A stretch of 64,000 bases of DNA from assembly GCF_002741055.1 (NCBI RefSeq), contig NZ_CP016809.1, positions 3,946,501 through 4,010,500 on the forward strand, read 5' to 3'. The notes beneath the pieces are model-generated. The model saw only the letters and a list, made by a program, of their open reading frames with translations, did no database searches and was not told where the DNA came from. Positions 10,606 through 19,710 of this stretch are shown here, piece by piece; position 1 is the first letter of the stretch; each line of letters starts with the position of its first letter. The stretch comes from Paenibacillus ihbetae (GTDB taxonomy: Bacteria; Bacillota; Bacilli; Paenibacillales; Paenibacillaceae). A program made the position numbers and the translations under genes.

Positions 10606-12069
10606 ATGACCGGAGAAGTCCGCGTGCGCTATGCACCGAGTCCGACGGGACATTTACATATCGGCAATGCCAGAACGGCATTATTCAATTATTTGTTCGC
10701 CCGCAAGAACAACGGGAAATTCATTATCCGGATCGAAGATACGGATGTGAAGCGCAATGTTGAAGGCGGAGAGCAAAGCCAGCTTAAATACCTGAAATGG
10801 CTTGGCATGGATTGGGACGAGAGCGTGGATGTCGGGGGCGAATACGGCCCGTACCGCCAAACCGAGCGCCTCGATATTTATAAGCAGTACTGGCAGGATC
10901 TTCTGGATCGCGGCCTTGCTTATCGCTGCTATTGCACGGAAGAGGAGCTTGAGCAGGAGCGGGAGGAGCAGATGGCCCGCGGGGAGACGCCGCGCTATTC
11001 CGGCAAGCACCGGAACCTGACCGAAGAGGAGCGTCTTGCCCTGGAAGCGGAAGGACGCGTGCCGAGCATCCGTTTCCGCGTACCGGATGATCGCGTATAC
11101 ACGTTTGACGATATGGTGAAGGGAACGATCTCGTTTAACAGCAAAGAGACCGGCGACTTCGTCATCGTCAAGAAGGACGGAATTCCGACCTACAATTTCG
11201 CTGTGGCTGTGGATGACCATCTGATGAAGATCAGTCACGTGCTGCGCGGAGAGGACCATATCTCCAACACGCCGCGGCAGCTGATGATCTATGAAGCCTT
11301 CGGCTGGGAGCCGCCTCGCTTCGGCCATATGACGCTCATCGTCGGCGAGGATCACAAGAAGCTGAGCAAGCGGAATGAATCGATCATCCAGTTCATTGAG
11401 CAGTACGATCAGCTCGGTTATTTGCCGGAGGCGATGTTCAACTTTATTTCGCTGCTCGGCTGGTCGCCGGAAGGGGAAGAGGAGATCTTCTCCAAGGAGC
11501 AGCTGATCTCGATCTTTGACGAGAACCGGTTGTCCAAGAGCCCGGCCGTCTTCGATGCGAATAAGCTGGCTCACATCAACAACACCTACATCAAGAGCGC
11601 CGATCCGGACCGGGTGGCAGCGCTGGCGATTCCGCATCTGCAGAAGGCGAGCCGCTTGCCTGCGGAGCTGAATCCCGAGCAGGAAGCCTGGGCGCGTGCG
11701 CTCGTGGCCCTCTACCAAGAACAGATGACGGCCGCTTCGGATATCGTCGATCTGTCGGAGGTCTTCTTCCGCACACATCTCGAGCTGGATGCCGAAGGCA
11801 TTGAGGTCATGAGCGGCGAGCAGGTGCCTGCCGTACTGTCCGCGTTCCTTAACAAAATCGAGCAATCGAACGAGTTCACCGCAGAGAAGATTGCGGCACT
11901 TATCAAGGAAGTCCAGAAGGAGACCGGCTTCAAGGGCAAGCAGCTCTTTATGCCGATCCGGGTTGCATTGACCGGGCAGACGCACGGGCGGGACCTGAAC
12001 CAGACGATTTGGCTGCTCGGCAGAGACCGGGTGCTGGACCGCCTGCGCTCGCAGATCAAGGGTGCGTAA
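10606..12069 (+). CDS. gltX: Glutamyl-tRNA synthetase
   Basis: Class I aminoacyl-tRNA synthetase charging tRNA-Glu (in most Bacillales also tRNA-Gln, corrected later by GatCAB; family knowledge). The 487-aa protein has the HIGH-type motif in [15 protein letters not shown], the KMSKS-type motif as KKLSKR (~255) and the usual alpha-helical anticodon-binding C-terminus. ATG 10606 has GGAGGGG 6 nt before it; the ATG at 10561 would add 15 residues with no support. Downstream lies the T-box controlled cysE-cysS unit, the classic Bacillales arrangement. No clear terminator follows gltX. Confidence 0.96.
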   Translation: MTGEVRVRYAPSPTGHLHIGNARTALFNYLFARKNNGKFIIRIEDTDVKRNVEGGEQSQLKYLKWLGMDWDESVDVGGEYGPYRQTERLDIYKQYWQDLLDRGLAYRCYCTEEELEQEREEQMARGETPRYSGKHRNLTEEERLALEAEGRVPSIRFRVPDDRVYTFDDMVKGTISFNSKETGDFVIVKKDGIPTYNFAVAVDDHLMKISHVLRGEDHISNTPRQLMIYEAFGWEPPRFGHMTLIVGEDHKKLSKRNESIIQFIEQYDQLGYLPEAMFNFISLLGWSPEGEEEIFSKEQLISIFDENRLSKSPAVFDANKLAHINNTYIKSADPDRVAALAIPHLQKASRLPAELNPEQEAWARALVALYQEQMTAASDIVDLSEVFFRTHLELDAEGIEVMSGEQVPAVLSAFLNKIEQSNEFTAEKIAALIKEVQKETGFKGKQLFMPIRVALTGQTHGRDLNQTIWLLGRDRVLDRLRSQIKGA

Positions 12070-12178
12070 GAATAGGCTTTTCCAGGCAGATAATCCTTCT
12101 TGTCAGTTCCGTGTTTCATCAGTTATAATTACACTCAACTATTAGTGGAATATTCTTTGATGTAGGTTCAGATATTAA
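12070..12178. other. Spacer between gltX and the palindromic element
   Basis: Nothing recognisable; AT-rich in its second half. A minus-strand open frame covering 12119-12316 has no homology that I recognise and runs through the palindrome, so it was not called. Confidence 0.4.
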
Positions 12179-12336
12179 CTCCTTAAGAAGAAGTAGCGCA
12201 GTGGACGGAATTGGGCTGTAGAACCAACGCGTTCGCCTTTGTTTTCGGATTTCCCCCTTGAGAAAGTGATTGATCGAAATTCGAAAACAACAGCGATCGA
12301 AAGCACAATCCGTCAACGGAGCGTCCTTTAGAGGAG
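12179..12336. repeat. Large imperfect palindrome, candidate intergenic repeat element
   Basis: Nested inverted arms: CTCCTTAAG (12179) with CTTTAGAGGAG (12326); GACGGA (12204) with TCCGTC (12309); and a 24-nt inner arm, ~12228-12251, matching the complement of ~12276-12299 at 20 of 24 positions. The loop is about 25 nt. There is no open frame with a Shine-Dalgarno sequence and no T-run. The arm core GCGTTCGCCTTT recurs at 3804-3815. This fits a non-coding MITE- or REP-like family; inserting just upstream of the T-box it may also act as an mRNA boundary for gltX. Confidence 0.55.
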
Positions 12337-12367
12337 GGTGGCTCCACCTACATCAACAAATAAACGT

Positions 12368-12665
12368 ATAATAGCTTGGATCAGGAGAAGTACGCATCAA
12401 ACAGGCACGTTCCAGAGAGGACAATCGGCAGATCAAGCTGCCGGCTGAGAGTTGTCCCGTTAGCCTGCAGCGGAAATGCACCTGTGAGCTGCATGGTTGA
12501 AGCGAACACCATCGTTAGATCATGCCGGTCGTCTGCCGTTAATGACATGAAGTGGAATTGGCTTACGATCAATGCCCTGATAAGGGAGGATCAGAAGGCC
12601 GATTCTAAGCAGAGTGGAACCGCGGTCGAACGCCTCTGCAGCGATAAGCTGCAGAGGCGTTTTTG
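12368..12665 (+). promoter_or_regulatory. T-box leader (tRNA-Cys) with promoter -10 and terminator, controlling cysE-cysS
   Basis: A TATAAT (12368-12373) precedes a ~285-nt leader; no good -35 is seen. T-box landmarks are AGAGAGG in stem I, GGCTGAGAG, a specifier-loop segment GGAAATGCACC with TGC (Cys codon) at 12477-12479, and the conserved T-box sequence GAGTGGAACCGCGG (12612-12625). Next comes a terminator stem ACGCCTCTGCAGC / GCTGCAGAGGCGT (12630-12660) plus T-run. Uncharged tRNA-Cys should bind and favour the antiterminator, raising serine acetyltransferase and CysRS when cysteine is short. Confidence 0.93.
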
Positions 12666-12730
12666 TTATAGGGAATAACGATGAGGGACAGATGCATAAC
12701 GCGATTGGAACAGGGAAAGAGGGAGCGTTC

Positions 12731-13417
12731 ATGTTCAAACAGATGAAATCGGATATTCGGACAGTGTTTGAGAATGACCCGGCTGCCCGGGGGCTTTTTG
12801 AAGTGGTATTCACCTACTCGGGGCTTCATGCATTATGGGCCCATCGGGTTGCCCATGCATTATTCAAGCGGCGCTGGTATACGCTGGCCCGGATCATATC
12901 GCAGATCAGCCGTTTTATGACCGGGATCGAAATTCACCCCGGCGCCCGGATCGGGCAAAGGCTGTTTATCGACCATGGCATGGGGGTTGTCATTGGCGAG
13001 ACCTGCGAAATCGGGGACGATGTCGTCATTTACCAAGGGGTAACGCTCGGCGGTACCGGCAAGGAGAAGGGCAAGCGTCATCCAACGATCGGCAACAACG
13101 TTGTCATCGGTTCCGGCGCCAAAGTGCTAGGTTCCTTTGCGATTGGGGATAACTGTAATATCGGCTCCAACGCCGTCGTGCTGCGGCCCGTTCCGCCGAA
13201 CAGCACCGTGGTCGGCAATCCCGGCAAAGTCGTGAAGCAGAACGGGGAGCGGGTTCGCGACCGCCTCGATCATACGAACCTGCCGGACCCGATCGTCGAT
13301 ACCCTTCGCTCGATGCAGAAAGAGATCGACCAGCTGCGGGCGGAGCTGGAGGAGACGAGACGGGAGCTGAAGAAGTCCGCTCCGGAGGTTATGCTGTCTT
13401 CGATTAATAAGGAATAA
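12731..13417 (+). CDS. cysE: Serine O-acetyltransferase
   Basis: Makes O-acetylserine from serine and acetyl-CoA, the carbon acceptor for cysteine synthesis. The 228-aa protein has a helical N-terminus and a left-handed beta-helix of hexapeptide repeats ([34 protein letters not shown]) with catalytic His/Asp in [13 protein letters not shown] and GVTLGG. ATG 12731 has AGAGGGAG upstream; earlier in-frame starts lie in the T-box terminator. It is the first gene after the T-box and is co-transcribed with cysS. Confidence 0.95.
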   Translation: MFKQMKSDIRTVFENDPAARGLFEVVFTYSGLHALWAHRVAHALFKRRWYTLARIISQISRFMTGIEIHPGARIGQRLFIDHGMGVVIGETCEIGDDVVIYQGVTLGGTGKEKGKRHPTIGNNVVIGSGAKVLGSFAIGDNCNIGSNAVVLRPVPPNSTVVGNPGKVVKQNGERVRDRLDHTNLPDPIVDTLRSMQKEIDQLRAELEETRRELKKSAPEVMLSSINKE

Positions 13418-13576
13418 TAAGCGATTGCGAGTGAAAGTCTCGAACCGTTTATCAATATTGACGAATTCGTGTGCGTCGCGGACGATGCGAGGAGCGCTTT
13501 TACCCTGAAAGCCGGGGACTTGCACTTCTCGTATGCAAGACGCAATCAGATGATGAAAGGAATGAGGGGATACAAC

Positions 13577-14983
13577 ATGGCGCTGCAAATCTATAACACA
13601 TTGACCCGCATGAAGGAAACATTCGTTGCCCAGGAGGCAGGCAAGGTTAAAATTTATGTATGCGGTCCTACCGTGTACGATTACATCCATATCGGCAATG
13701 CGCGTCCGATGATCTTTTTCGACGTCGTTCGCGCTTACTTTGAGCAGCAGGGCAATGATGTCCATTATGTCGTGAACTTTACGGATGTCGACGACAAAAT
13801 GATCCGGAAAGCGGAACAAACCGGGACCACGGTTCCGGAGGTGGCGGATAAGTTTATCAAGGCTTACTACGAGGACCTCAACGGCCTTGGCATCCCGAGA
13901 GCGACCTTGAATCCGCGGGTAACGGACAACATGGAGAACATCATTGAGTTCATTCAGGACCTCGTGGATCGCGGCTTCGCTTATGAGAACGGAGGCGATG
14001 TATTCTTCCGCACCCGCAAATTCGACGGATACGGGAAGCTGTCCCAGCAAAATCTCGACGAGCTGCAGTTCGGCATCCGGATCGAGGTGGATAAGCGCAA
14101 GGAAAATCCGGAGGATTTCGTGCTGTGGAAGGCTGCGAAGCCCGGTGAAATTTACTGGAGCAGCCCGTGGGGCGACGGCCGGCCGGGGTGGCATATCGAA
14201 TGCTCGGCCATGGCGCGCCGTTATCTGGGGGATACGCTCGATATCCACGGCGGCGGCCAGGATCTGCAGTTCCCGCACCATGAGTGCGAAGTGGCGCAGT
14301 CCGAAGCGCTGACAGGAAAGCCGCTTGCGAACTACTGGATGCATAACGGATACATCCGCATCAACAACGAGAAGATGTCGAAGTCGCTCGGAAACGGCGT
14401 ATTGGTTAAGGATTTGCGCGAACAATATACGAAGGAAGCGGTACGCTACTTTATGCTGTCTACCCATTACCGCAATCCGCTCAACTTCAGCGAAGAGGTT
14501 ATGGATCAGGCGCAGAACAGCGTGGAGCGTCTTGCTAATGCCGCCGCAAATGTCAAGCACCGGTTAAGCGCGGCGGTCGGCTCGCCGGATGCGGAAGCCG
14601 GCGAGGAGATCCGGAATAAAATGTCGGCGGTTCTTGCCGAATTTCATCAGAAAATGCAGGATGATTTCAACACGCCTGATGCGATAACGGCGATGTTCCA
14701 GTGGGCGAGCGAAGCGAACCAGCTGCTGCAAGAGTCTTCGATTCCGGCGGCGGATCTGCGGGAGGTGCTCGATGCCTTTAACGTGATGAACGGCGTGCTG
14801 CGGATCGTGAACACAGGCGAGGATGCTATGCTGGACGAGGAGATTGAACGCCTGATTGCCGAGCGTGTGGAGGCCAGAAAGAACAAGAACTGGGGAAGAG
14901 CGGACGAGATTCGCGACTTGCTGGCAGCCAAAGGCATCGTGCTGGAGGATACTGCGCAGGGCATGCGCTGGAAGCGCAAATGA
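13577..14983 (+). CDS. cysS: Cysteinyl-tRNA synthetase
   Basis: Class I synthetase charging tRNA-Cys. The 468-aa protein has HIGNARP (~37) and KMSKSLGN (~268) and the catalytic zinc ligands in [18 protein letters not shown] and [15 protein letters not shown] 13577 follows a GAGGGG Shine-Dalgarno sequence by 7 nt; the frame extends to 13469 but without a binding site. The stop overlaps the mrnC start (ATGA, 14980-14983). Its own substrate tRNA controls it through the T-box upstream of cysE. Confidence 0.96.
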   Translation: MALQIYNTLTRMKETFVAQEAGKVKIYVCGPTVYDYIHIGNARPMIFFDVVRAYFEQQGNDVHYVVNFTDVDDKMIRKAEQTGTTVPEVADKFIKAYYEDLNGLGIPRATLNPRVTDNMENIIEFIQDLVDRGFAYENGGDVFFRTRKFDGYGKLSQQNLDELQFGIRIEVDKRKENPEDFVLWKAAKPGEIYWSSPWGDGRPGWHIECSAMARRYLGDTLDIHGGGQDLQFPHHECEVAQSEALTGKPLANYWMHNGYIRINNEKMSKSLGNGVLVKDLREQYTKEAVRYFMLSTHYRNPLNFSEEVMDQAQNSVERLANAAANVKHRLSAAVGSPDAEAGEEIRNKMSAVLAEFHQKMQDDFNTPDAITAMFQWASEANQLLQESSIPAADLREVLDAFNVMNGVLRIVNTGEDAMLDEEIERLIAERVEARKNKNWGRADEIRDLLAAKGIVLEDTAQGMRWKRK

Positions 14984-15420
14984 GCGGGCCGGACTTTCAG
15001 GAGCCGGCCCTCGGCTGGTTCGACTTTCCGCCGTCGAAGCCGGCAAGGCTCATTCCGCCGATTGTGCTGGCCTATATCGGGGATGCGATCTATGAGGTCG
15101 CCGTACGGCAGTATTTGATATCCCGGCCGAATCTTCGGCCGAATCATCTGCACCGGACGGCGACGGGACTTGTCTCGGCGAAGGCCCAGAGCCGGATTCT
15201 GGCGTATCTCGAGCCGCTCCTCACGGAAGAGGAGCAGGACATCGTTCGCCAGGGGCGCAACGCCAAGTCGGGCAGCGTTCCGAAAAACGCGGATGTGCTG
15301 GAATATCGCCATGCAACGGCCTTTGAAACCTTGGTAGGGTATTTATACTATACGGGGCAGCAGGACCGGATTCGCGAGCTTGTCGGCAAAAGCATCGAGT
15401 ACGTGGAACATTCGAAATAA
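14980..15420 (+). CDS. mrnC: Mini-ribonuclease III (MrnC)
   Basis: RNase III fold without a double-strand RNA-binding domain; matures 23S rRNA ends in Bacillus. The 146-aa sequence carries PIVLAYIGDAIYEVAVR with the catalytic acidic pair, and the second acidic motif in ATAFETLVGYLY. It is translationally coupled to cysS by a 4-nt overlap, as in B. subtilis. Confidence 0.92.
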   Translation: MSGPDFQEPALGWFDFPPSKPARLIPPIVLAYIGDAIYEVAVRQYLISRPNLRPNHLHRTATGLVSAKAQSRILAYLEPLLTEEEQDIVRQGRNAKSGSVPKNADVLEYRHATAFETLVGYLYYTGQQDRIRELVGKSIEYVEHSK

Positions 15421-15539
15421 TAGACGGGCTTAAACGGGCTTAGTGTCAGACAATATATCAATGCATCATGAGAAACGAATCGAGCAGCCGGCTGGCGGCA
15501 AATGCCGCCCGTCCCGGCTTATATGCAGGAGGGTACAGC

Positions 15540-16289
15540 ATGCAGGAAGAGGAAATTGTCGCAGGCAAGCATTCCGTCACGGAAGCGCTGAGGTCGGGAC
15601 GAACAATCAATAAAATATGGATCGCTGAAAATGCTCAGAAGCACTTAACCCAGCCGATTATCGCGGAAGCGAAGAAGCTGGGCATCGTCATCTCGCATGT
15701 GGACAAGCGCAAGCTGGATCAGATGGCTCCGGGCATTCAGCACCAAGGGGTCGTGGCGCAGGTCGCGCCGTACGCGTACGTCGAGGTGGACGATCTGCTG
15801 AAAGCCGCAGAAGATAAGGGAGAGCCGCCATTTCTGCTGCTGCTGGACGAAATCGAGGATCCGCATAACCTTGGATCGATTCTCAGAACGGCGGACTGCA
15901 CCGGCGCGCATGGCGTCATTTTGCCCAAGCGCAGATCGGCGCAGATTACGGCAACGGTATCCAAGACGTCGGCAGGCGCCGTGGAGTATGTGCCTGTCGC
16001 AAGAGTAACCAATCTCGGCCAGACGATCGACCAGCTGAAGGAGATGGGCGTTTGGGTTGTAGGCACCGTGGTTGATGCCGTGCAGGAGCTGTACGACACC
16101 GACGTGTTTGACGGGCCGGTCGCGATCGTCATCGGAAACGAAAATAAAGGGATGGGGCGTCTGATCCGCGAAAAATGCGATGTGCTGGTTAAGCTTCCGA
16201 TGGCCGGAACGATCAATTCGCTGAATGCTTCGGTTGCCGCTGGTGTCGTGATGTACGAAGTGCTTCGCCGTCGTCGCCTTCAGGGTTAG
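15540..16289 (+). CDS. rlmB: 23S rRNA (guanosine-2'-O)-methyltransferase RlmB family
   Basis: SpoU/TrmH-type 2'-O-methyltransferase (249 aa). The N-terminal substrate-binding domain (IVAGKHSVTEALRSG) is followed by the SPOUT trefoil-knot motifs LLLLDEIEDPHNLGSILR, IVIGNENKGM and LVKLPMAGTINSLNASVAAGV. ATG 15540 has AGGAGGG 6 nt upstream. The frame opens earlier at 15468, so a 24-residue longer form cannot be ruled out but lacks a good ribosome binding site. rae1 follows after 5 nt. Confidence 0.92.
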   Translation: MQEEEIVAGKHSVTEALRSGRTINKIWIAENAQKHLTQPIIAEAKKLGIVISHVDKRKLDQMAPGIQHQGVVAQVAPYAYVEVDDLLKAAEDKGEPPFLLLLDEIEDPHNLGSILRTADCTGAHGVILPKRRSAQITATVSKTSAGAVEYVPVARVTNLGQTIDQLKEMGVWVVGTVVDAVQELYDTDVFDGPVAIVIGNENKGMGRLIREKCDVLVKLPMAGTINSLNASVAAGVVMYEVLRRRRLQG

Positions 16290-16294
16290 CCGCG

Positions 16295-16813
16295 ATGGCC
16301 GATTGGCGGGATGTGCTGCTGGTCGATGGCTATAACATGATCGGCGGCTGGCCGTTTCTTGCCAAGCTTGCAAGCAGCAGCATGGAGGAAGCACGGGATG
16401 TGCTGCTTGCAAAGCTGGCGGATTATCAGGCTTATTCGGGACTTCGGGTCATCGCGATTTTTGACGCGTACCGGGTGCCGGGATTGGGCAAATCCTATAC
16501 GCAGGGCAAGGTCCAGGTATACTTCACGAAGGAGAAGGAAACCGCGGACGAATGCATTGAGCGCTTGGTCGGGGAATTCAGCCATCGCCGGCGCAAAATT
16601 TATGTGGCTACCAGCGATCTGATCGAGCAGCATATCATTTTTGCCCGCGGCGCGCTCCGCTTATCCGCAAGGGAGCTGCTGAACGAAGTCGAGCAGAGCG
16701 AGCGCGAGGTGCAGCAGAAGATTGCCAAGGAACAGACGAAAGGTCGAAATACCCTCGACGGCAAGCTTCCGCCCGATATAAGACAGATGTTCGAGCGTTG
16801 GCGCAGGGAGTAG
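16295..16813 (+). CDS. rae1: Ribosome-associated NYN-domain endoribonuclease Rae1 (YacP)
   Basis: NYN (PIN-like) endonuclease; B. subtilis Rae1 enters the ribosomal A-site and cuts translated mRNAs. The 172-aa protein has the acidic N-terminal motif LLVDGYNMIGG, FDAYRVPG, ADECIERLVGE and VATSDLIEQ, i.e. the full set of acidic positions. A short charged C-terminal helix follows. ATG 16295 is 5 nt after rlmB with a weak AGGG Shine-Dalgarno sequence, so it probably depends on upstream translation. Confidence 0.9.
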   Translation: MADWRDVLLVDGYNMIGGWPFLAKLASSSMEEARDVLLAKLADYQAYSGLRVIAIFDAYRVPGLGKSYTQGKVQVYFTKEKETADECIERLVGEFSHRRRKIYVATSDLIEQHIIFARGALRLSARELLNEVEQSEREVQQKIAKEQTKGRNTLDGKLPPDIRQMFERWRRE

Positions 16814-16914
16814 TCCTGCAAGGAATAGGCTGCTGCCAATCTATGAGCAACTCCGAGAAATCATGAAAATCTTACATTTAATGTTAATATCACTCTATAT
16901 TAGGTAGATCGTGG

Positions 16915-16943
16915 TTGACGGTCTAGTAGACATCATATATACT
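16915..16943 (+). promoter_or_regulatory. Sigma-A promoter of sigH
   Basis: TTGACG (16915) and TATACT (16938) with 17-nt spacing, about 60 nt before the sigH start. AT-rich DNA upstream could serve as an UP element. No AbrB box can be called by eye. Confidence 0.75.
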
Positions 16944-17001
16944 TGTCATATATTTCAAGCGAGTGACGGGCTACCGTGCGTTCCGGGCCGGAGGGATTCT
17001 A

Positions 17002-17646
17002 TTGAGTGTGGACCTCAAGGAAGTCATGTTGTCAGGGTATGATGTGATAAGCGATGAAGACATTGTCGAGGCGGTCCGCGAAGGTGACAGCGGGGCGCTG
17101 GAGTATTTGATCAATAAGTACCGGAATTTTGTACGTGCTAAAGCCCGCTCTTATTTTCTGATAGGAGCCGACCGGGAGGACATCGTCCAGGAAGGCATGA
17201 TCGGGCTGTACAAAGCAATACGTGATTTTAAAGGGGATAAGCTGTCCTCGTTCAAGGCCTTTGCCGAGCTGTGCATTACCAGGCAAATCATTACGGCGAT
17301 CAAGACGGCTACGAGACAGAAGCATATCCCGCTCAATTCGTATGTCTCATTGGACAAGCCTATTTATGATGAGGATTCGGACCGTACGCTGCTGGACGTT
17401 ATTTGCGGCACGGCTGTAAGCGATCCGGAGGAACTGATCATTAATCAAGAGGAGTTCGTCGGCTTGGAGGACAAGATGTCCGAGATTTTGAGCGATTTGG
17501 AGCGCAAAGTTCTGATGCTCTATCTGGACGGACGTTCCTACCAGGAAATCGCGGTAGATTTAAGGCGTCATGTGAAATCGATCGATAATGCTCTCCAGCG
17601 GGTCAAGCGCAAGCTTGAACGGTATCTGGAGGTCAGGGATAACTGA
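17002..17646 (+). CDS. sigH: RNA polymerase sigma-H factor (Spo0H)
   Basis: Alternative sigma factor for transition to stationary phase, competence and early sporulation. Region 2 (ALEYLINKYRNFVRAKARSY, DREDIVQEGMIGLYKAIRDF) and the region 4 helix-turn-helix (DGRSYQEIAVDLRRHVKSID) are strongly Bacillus-like. The best start is TTG 17002: GGAGGG lies 6 nt upstream. A GTG at 17008 is the alternative, and the frame opens at 16963. About 214 aa, normal size. It has its own promoter and terminator. Confidence 0.95.
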   Translation: MSVDLKEVMLSGYDVISDEDIVEAVREGDSGALEYLINKYRNFVRAKARSYFLIGADREDIVQEGMIGLYKAIRDFKGDKLSSFKAFAELCITRQIITAIKTATRQKHIPLNSYVSLDKPIYDEDSDRTLLDVICGTAVSDPEELIINQEEFVGLEDKMSEILSDLERKVLMLYLDGRSYQEIAVDLRRHVKSIDNALQRVKRKLERYLEVRDN

Positions 17647-17670
17647 AGTCTTGGTCAAACGGTTAAGGGA

Positions 17671-17695
17671 AGGCTCCGATCAGAGCCTTTTTTTC
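17671..17695 (+). terminator. Intrinsic terminator of sigH
   Basis: AGGCTC / GAGCCT stem with a 6-nt loop and seven T residues, 25 nt after the sigH stop. Confidence 0.88.
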
Positions 17696-18199
17696 ATTAT
17701 CTGGACCATAGGCTGCGGTCGATCGGCTTCCAAGCTTGAACGGCGGTGCAGTCCTTGATATGCTATAGGTCCGTCCGGGCAGCATGAATCCCTTAAAAAG
17801 TGCCCATCCGGTGTTTTATCGGCTGGAAGATTGAACATACTGGTATAGACGTAAACGGCTGTCATGTTGAGAATACGCTTCGGCGCAGCTTTGCTGTTCA
17901 ACGCAGGATGCCTGCAAGAACTTCACGACCGGTGCCTCGGTTTAGTTGTTAATGGCATTTATTGCAGCCCGCGGTCAGAGAGAAAAAGGCTTGAAATGGC
18001 TCTATCCATATGATAAAGTGTTTTAGGTAGGCCTAAATTCGCGTGTTTTATGAATGGATCGTTGTTACAAGCGCTTGGAACAGCGATTTGATTCATCTCG
18101 CAGAAATAATCAGGCTTCCCCCTAGGAAGCAAGATTGTTTCTACTAGGATCAATATCGGTTCTTCTGGTGAAGAAGGACGTCTTCGGGAGGTGCACATC
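17696..18199. other. Intergenic region sigH-rpmG
   Basis: About 500 bp without a supported gene. Short open frames lack ribosome binding sites. The region holds a candidate promoter at 17991-18019 and a small hairpin TTCTTC-TGGT-GAAGAA (18160-18175) just upstream of the rpmG Shine-Dalgarno sequence. No tRNA or repeat was seen. Confidence 0.5.
17991..18019 (+). promoter_or_regulatory. Candidate promoter of rpmG-secE-nusG
   Basis: TTGAAA (17991) and TAAAGT (18014), 17-nt spacing, with an extended TG just before the -10. The leader to rpmG would be about 175 nt. Confidence 0.4.
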
Positions 18200-18349
18200 A
18201 TGCGGGTAATTATCACTTTGGCTTGTACAAGCTGCAAACAAAGAAACTACACAACCACCAAAAACAAGCGAAATCACCCCGACCGCATGGAGATGAAGAA
18301 ATTTTGCAAGTTTTGTAACGAGCAAACTCCTCATCGCGAAACCAGATAG
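18200..18349 (+). CDS. rpmG: 50S ribosomal protein L33
   Basis: 49-aa protein ([12 protein letters not shown]...) with four cysteines (9, 12, 36, 39) forming a zinc ribbon, so this is the zinc-binding form. GGGAGGTG is 6 nt before ATG 18200. It heads rpmG-secE-nusG as in Bacillus. Identified by direct translation of the + strand. Confidence 0.95.
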   Translation: MRVIITLACTSCKQRNYTTTKNKRNHPDRMEMKKFCKFCNEQTPHRETR

Positions 18350-18373
18350 TTTTCATTTGGAGGTGTAGTCGGC

Positions 18374-18565
18374 GTGAAACGTGGTTTCAAGTCTCTGTTT
18401 TCCTTTTTCTCTGAAAGCTGGGCGGAACTTAAAAAGGTTCGCTGGCCCAATCGTAAAGAACTGACGAACTATACTCTAATCGTTCTAGGCACCATTGTGT
18501 TTGTCACGATTTATTTTTGGGTTATAGACATCGGCATTTCCGCTGTGATCGAAGCGATTATTTAG
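18374..18565 (+). CDS. secE: Preprotein translocase subunit SecE
   Basis: 63-aa single-span membrane subunit that clamps SecY. The conserved amphipathic stretch SWAELKKVRWPNRKEL precedes one transmembrane helix (~33-58). GTG start at 18374 with GGAGGTG 8 nt upstream. Followed by nusG after 21 nt. Confidence 0.95.
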   Translation: MKRGFKSLFSFFSESWAELKKVRWPNRKELTNYTLIVLGTIVFVTIYFWVIDIGISAVIEAII

Positions 18566-18586
18566 AAGGGTCCCAGGTGGCTTGAT

Positions 18587-19120
18587 ATGGAAAAAAGATG
18601 GTATGTAGTTCATACCTATTCCGGGTATGAGAATAAAGTCAAAGCCAATTTGGAAAAACGTGTCGAGTCCATGGGCATGGAGGACAAAATATTCCGCGTT
18701 CTTGTTCCGATGGAAGAAGAAGTGGTAAACAAGGATGGCAAGAAGAAAACGGTCATGCGGAAAGTTTACCCGGGATATGTCTTGGTCGAAATGATTCAAA
18801 CGGATGATTCTTGGTATGTTGTCCGCAATACGCCAGGAGTGACCGGGTTTGTCGGTTCGACGGGGTCCGGTTCTAAACCGACGCCTTTGCTTCCGGAAGA
18901 AGTGGAACAGATTCTGAAGCATATGGGCATGGAGGAACCGAAACCGAAGATCGAATTCGATATCAAAGAATCCGTTCGGATCAAGGTTGGTCCTTTTGCG
19001 AATTTTGTGGGCTCCGTGGAAGAGATTTTGGCTGATAAGAGCAAGTTGAAGGTTCACGTCAACATGTTTGGACGGGAAACCCCGCTTGAGCTGGATTACA
19101 CTCAAGTGGAGAAGATATAG
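18587..19120 (+). CDS. nusG: Transcription termination/antitermination protein NusG
   Basis: 177-aa elongation factor with the NGN domain (KRWYVVHTYSGYENKVKANLE) and a C-terminal KOW domain (IKVGPFANFVGSVEEI). In Bacillus it stimulates pausing and couples RNAP to other factors. AGGTGG is 6 nt before ATG 18587. Lies in the canonical secE-nusG-rplK-rplA order. Confidence 0.97.
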   Translation: MEKRWYVVHTYSGYENKVKANLEKRVESMGMEDKIFRVLVPMEEEVVNKDGKKKTVMRKVYPGYVLVEMIQTDDSWYVVRNTPGVTGFVGSTGSGSKPTPLLPEEVEQILKHMGMEEPKPKIEFDIKESVRIKVGPFANFVGSVEEILADKSKLKVHVNMFGRETPLELDYTQVEKI

Positions 19121-19141
19121 ATTTCGTTCTTCGGGTTTCTT

Positions 19142-19173
19142 GTGGGAGGGCGTCTAACATCGTCCGCTACCAC
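19142..19173 (+). promoter_or_regulatory. Hairpin before rplK, look-alike of the one before rplA
   Basis: GTGG-GA-GGGCG (8-nt loop) CGTCC-GCTA-CCAC: two short stems separated by an asymmetric internal loop GA/GCTA, ending 10 nt before the rplK Shine-Dalgarno sequence. The same outer design recurs at 19667-19692. It is a candidate r-protein (L1-type) feedback site; the ligand is inferred only from position. Confidence 0.5.
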
Positions 19174-19197
19174 TATTGATGCAAGGAGGTGTCAACC

Positions 19198-19623
19198 ATG
19201 GCTAAAAAGGTTATCAAAGTTGTTAAACTGCAAATTCCTGCAGGTAAAGCGAATCCAGCTCCTCCAGTAGGTCCTGCATTGGGTCAAGCGGGTGTCAACA
19301 TCATGGCATTCTGTAAAGAATTCAACGCACGTACCGCTGATCAAGCTGGTCTGATCATCCCGGTTGAAATTTCGGTATTCGAGGATCGTTCCTTTACGTT
19401 CATCACGAAAACTCCACCGGCTGCTGTTCTGCTTCGTGTGGCTGCTAAGATCGAAAAAGGATCCGGCGAGCCTAACAAGAAGAAAGTCGCTACCGTTAAG
19501 CGCGACGCTGTGCGTCAAATCGCTGAAACGAAAATGCCTGACCTGAACGCTGCATCTGTTGAAGCTGCAATGAAGATGGTAGAAGGTACTGCCCGCAGTA
19601 TGGGTATCACAATCGAGGACTAA
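19198..19623 (+). CDS. rplK: 50S ribosomal protein L11
   Basis: 141-aa GTPase-centre protein ([21 protein letters not shown]). ATG 19198 has AAGGAGGTG 6 nt upstream; a GTG at 19189 lies in that site. Possibly regulated with rplA through the hairpin upstream. Confidence 0.97.
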   Translation: MAKKVIKVVKLQIPAGKANPAPPVGPALGQAGVNIMAFCKEFNARTADQAGLIIPVEISVFEDRSFTFITKTPPAAVLLRVAAKIEKGSGEPNKKKVATVKRDAVRQIAETKMPDLNAASVEAAMKMVEGTARSMGITIED

Positions 19624-19642
19624 TCGTCTATCGAGCGTTAAA

Positions 19643-19661
19643 CCGGATGCGTGGCATCCGG
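19643..19661 (+). other. Intercistronic hairpin rplK-rplA
   Basis: Perfect 8-bp stem CCGGATGC / GCATCCGG with a GTG loop, no T-run. It is a likely mRNA-stability or processing element. Confidence 0.5.
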
Positions 19662-19666
19662 ATCAT

Positions 19667-19692
19667 GTGGGAGGAAATTCCGCTAACACCAC
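19667..19692 (+). promoter_or_regulatory. Hairpin before rplA, look-alike of the one before rplK
   Basis: GTGG-GA-GGA(AAT)TCC-GCTAACA-CCAC. It shares GTGGGAGG, CCGCTA and CCAC with the element at 19142-19173 and ends directly at the rplA Shine-Dalgarno sequence, so a bound protein could block translation. Confidence 0.5.
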
Positions 19693-19710
19693 AAAGGAGG
19701 AAAAACAATC

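Noticed and set aside
12376..12678. Open frame over the T-box leader
   Set aside because: It is fully explained by the structured T-box RNA and has no ribosome binding site.
17680..18237. Short open frames in the sigH-rpmG gap
   Set aside because: No ribosome binding sites and no similarity to known proteins; minus-strand frames overlap the rpmG promoter area.
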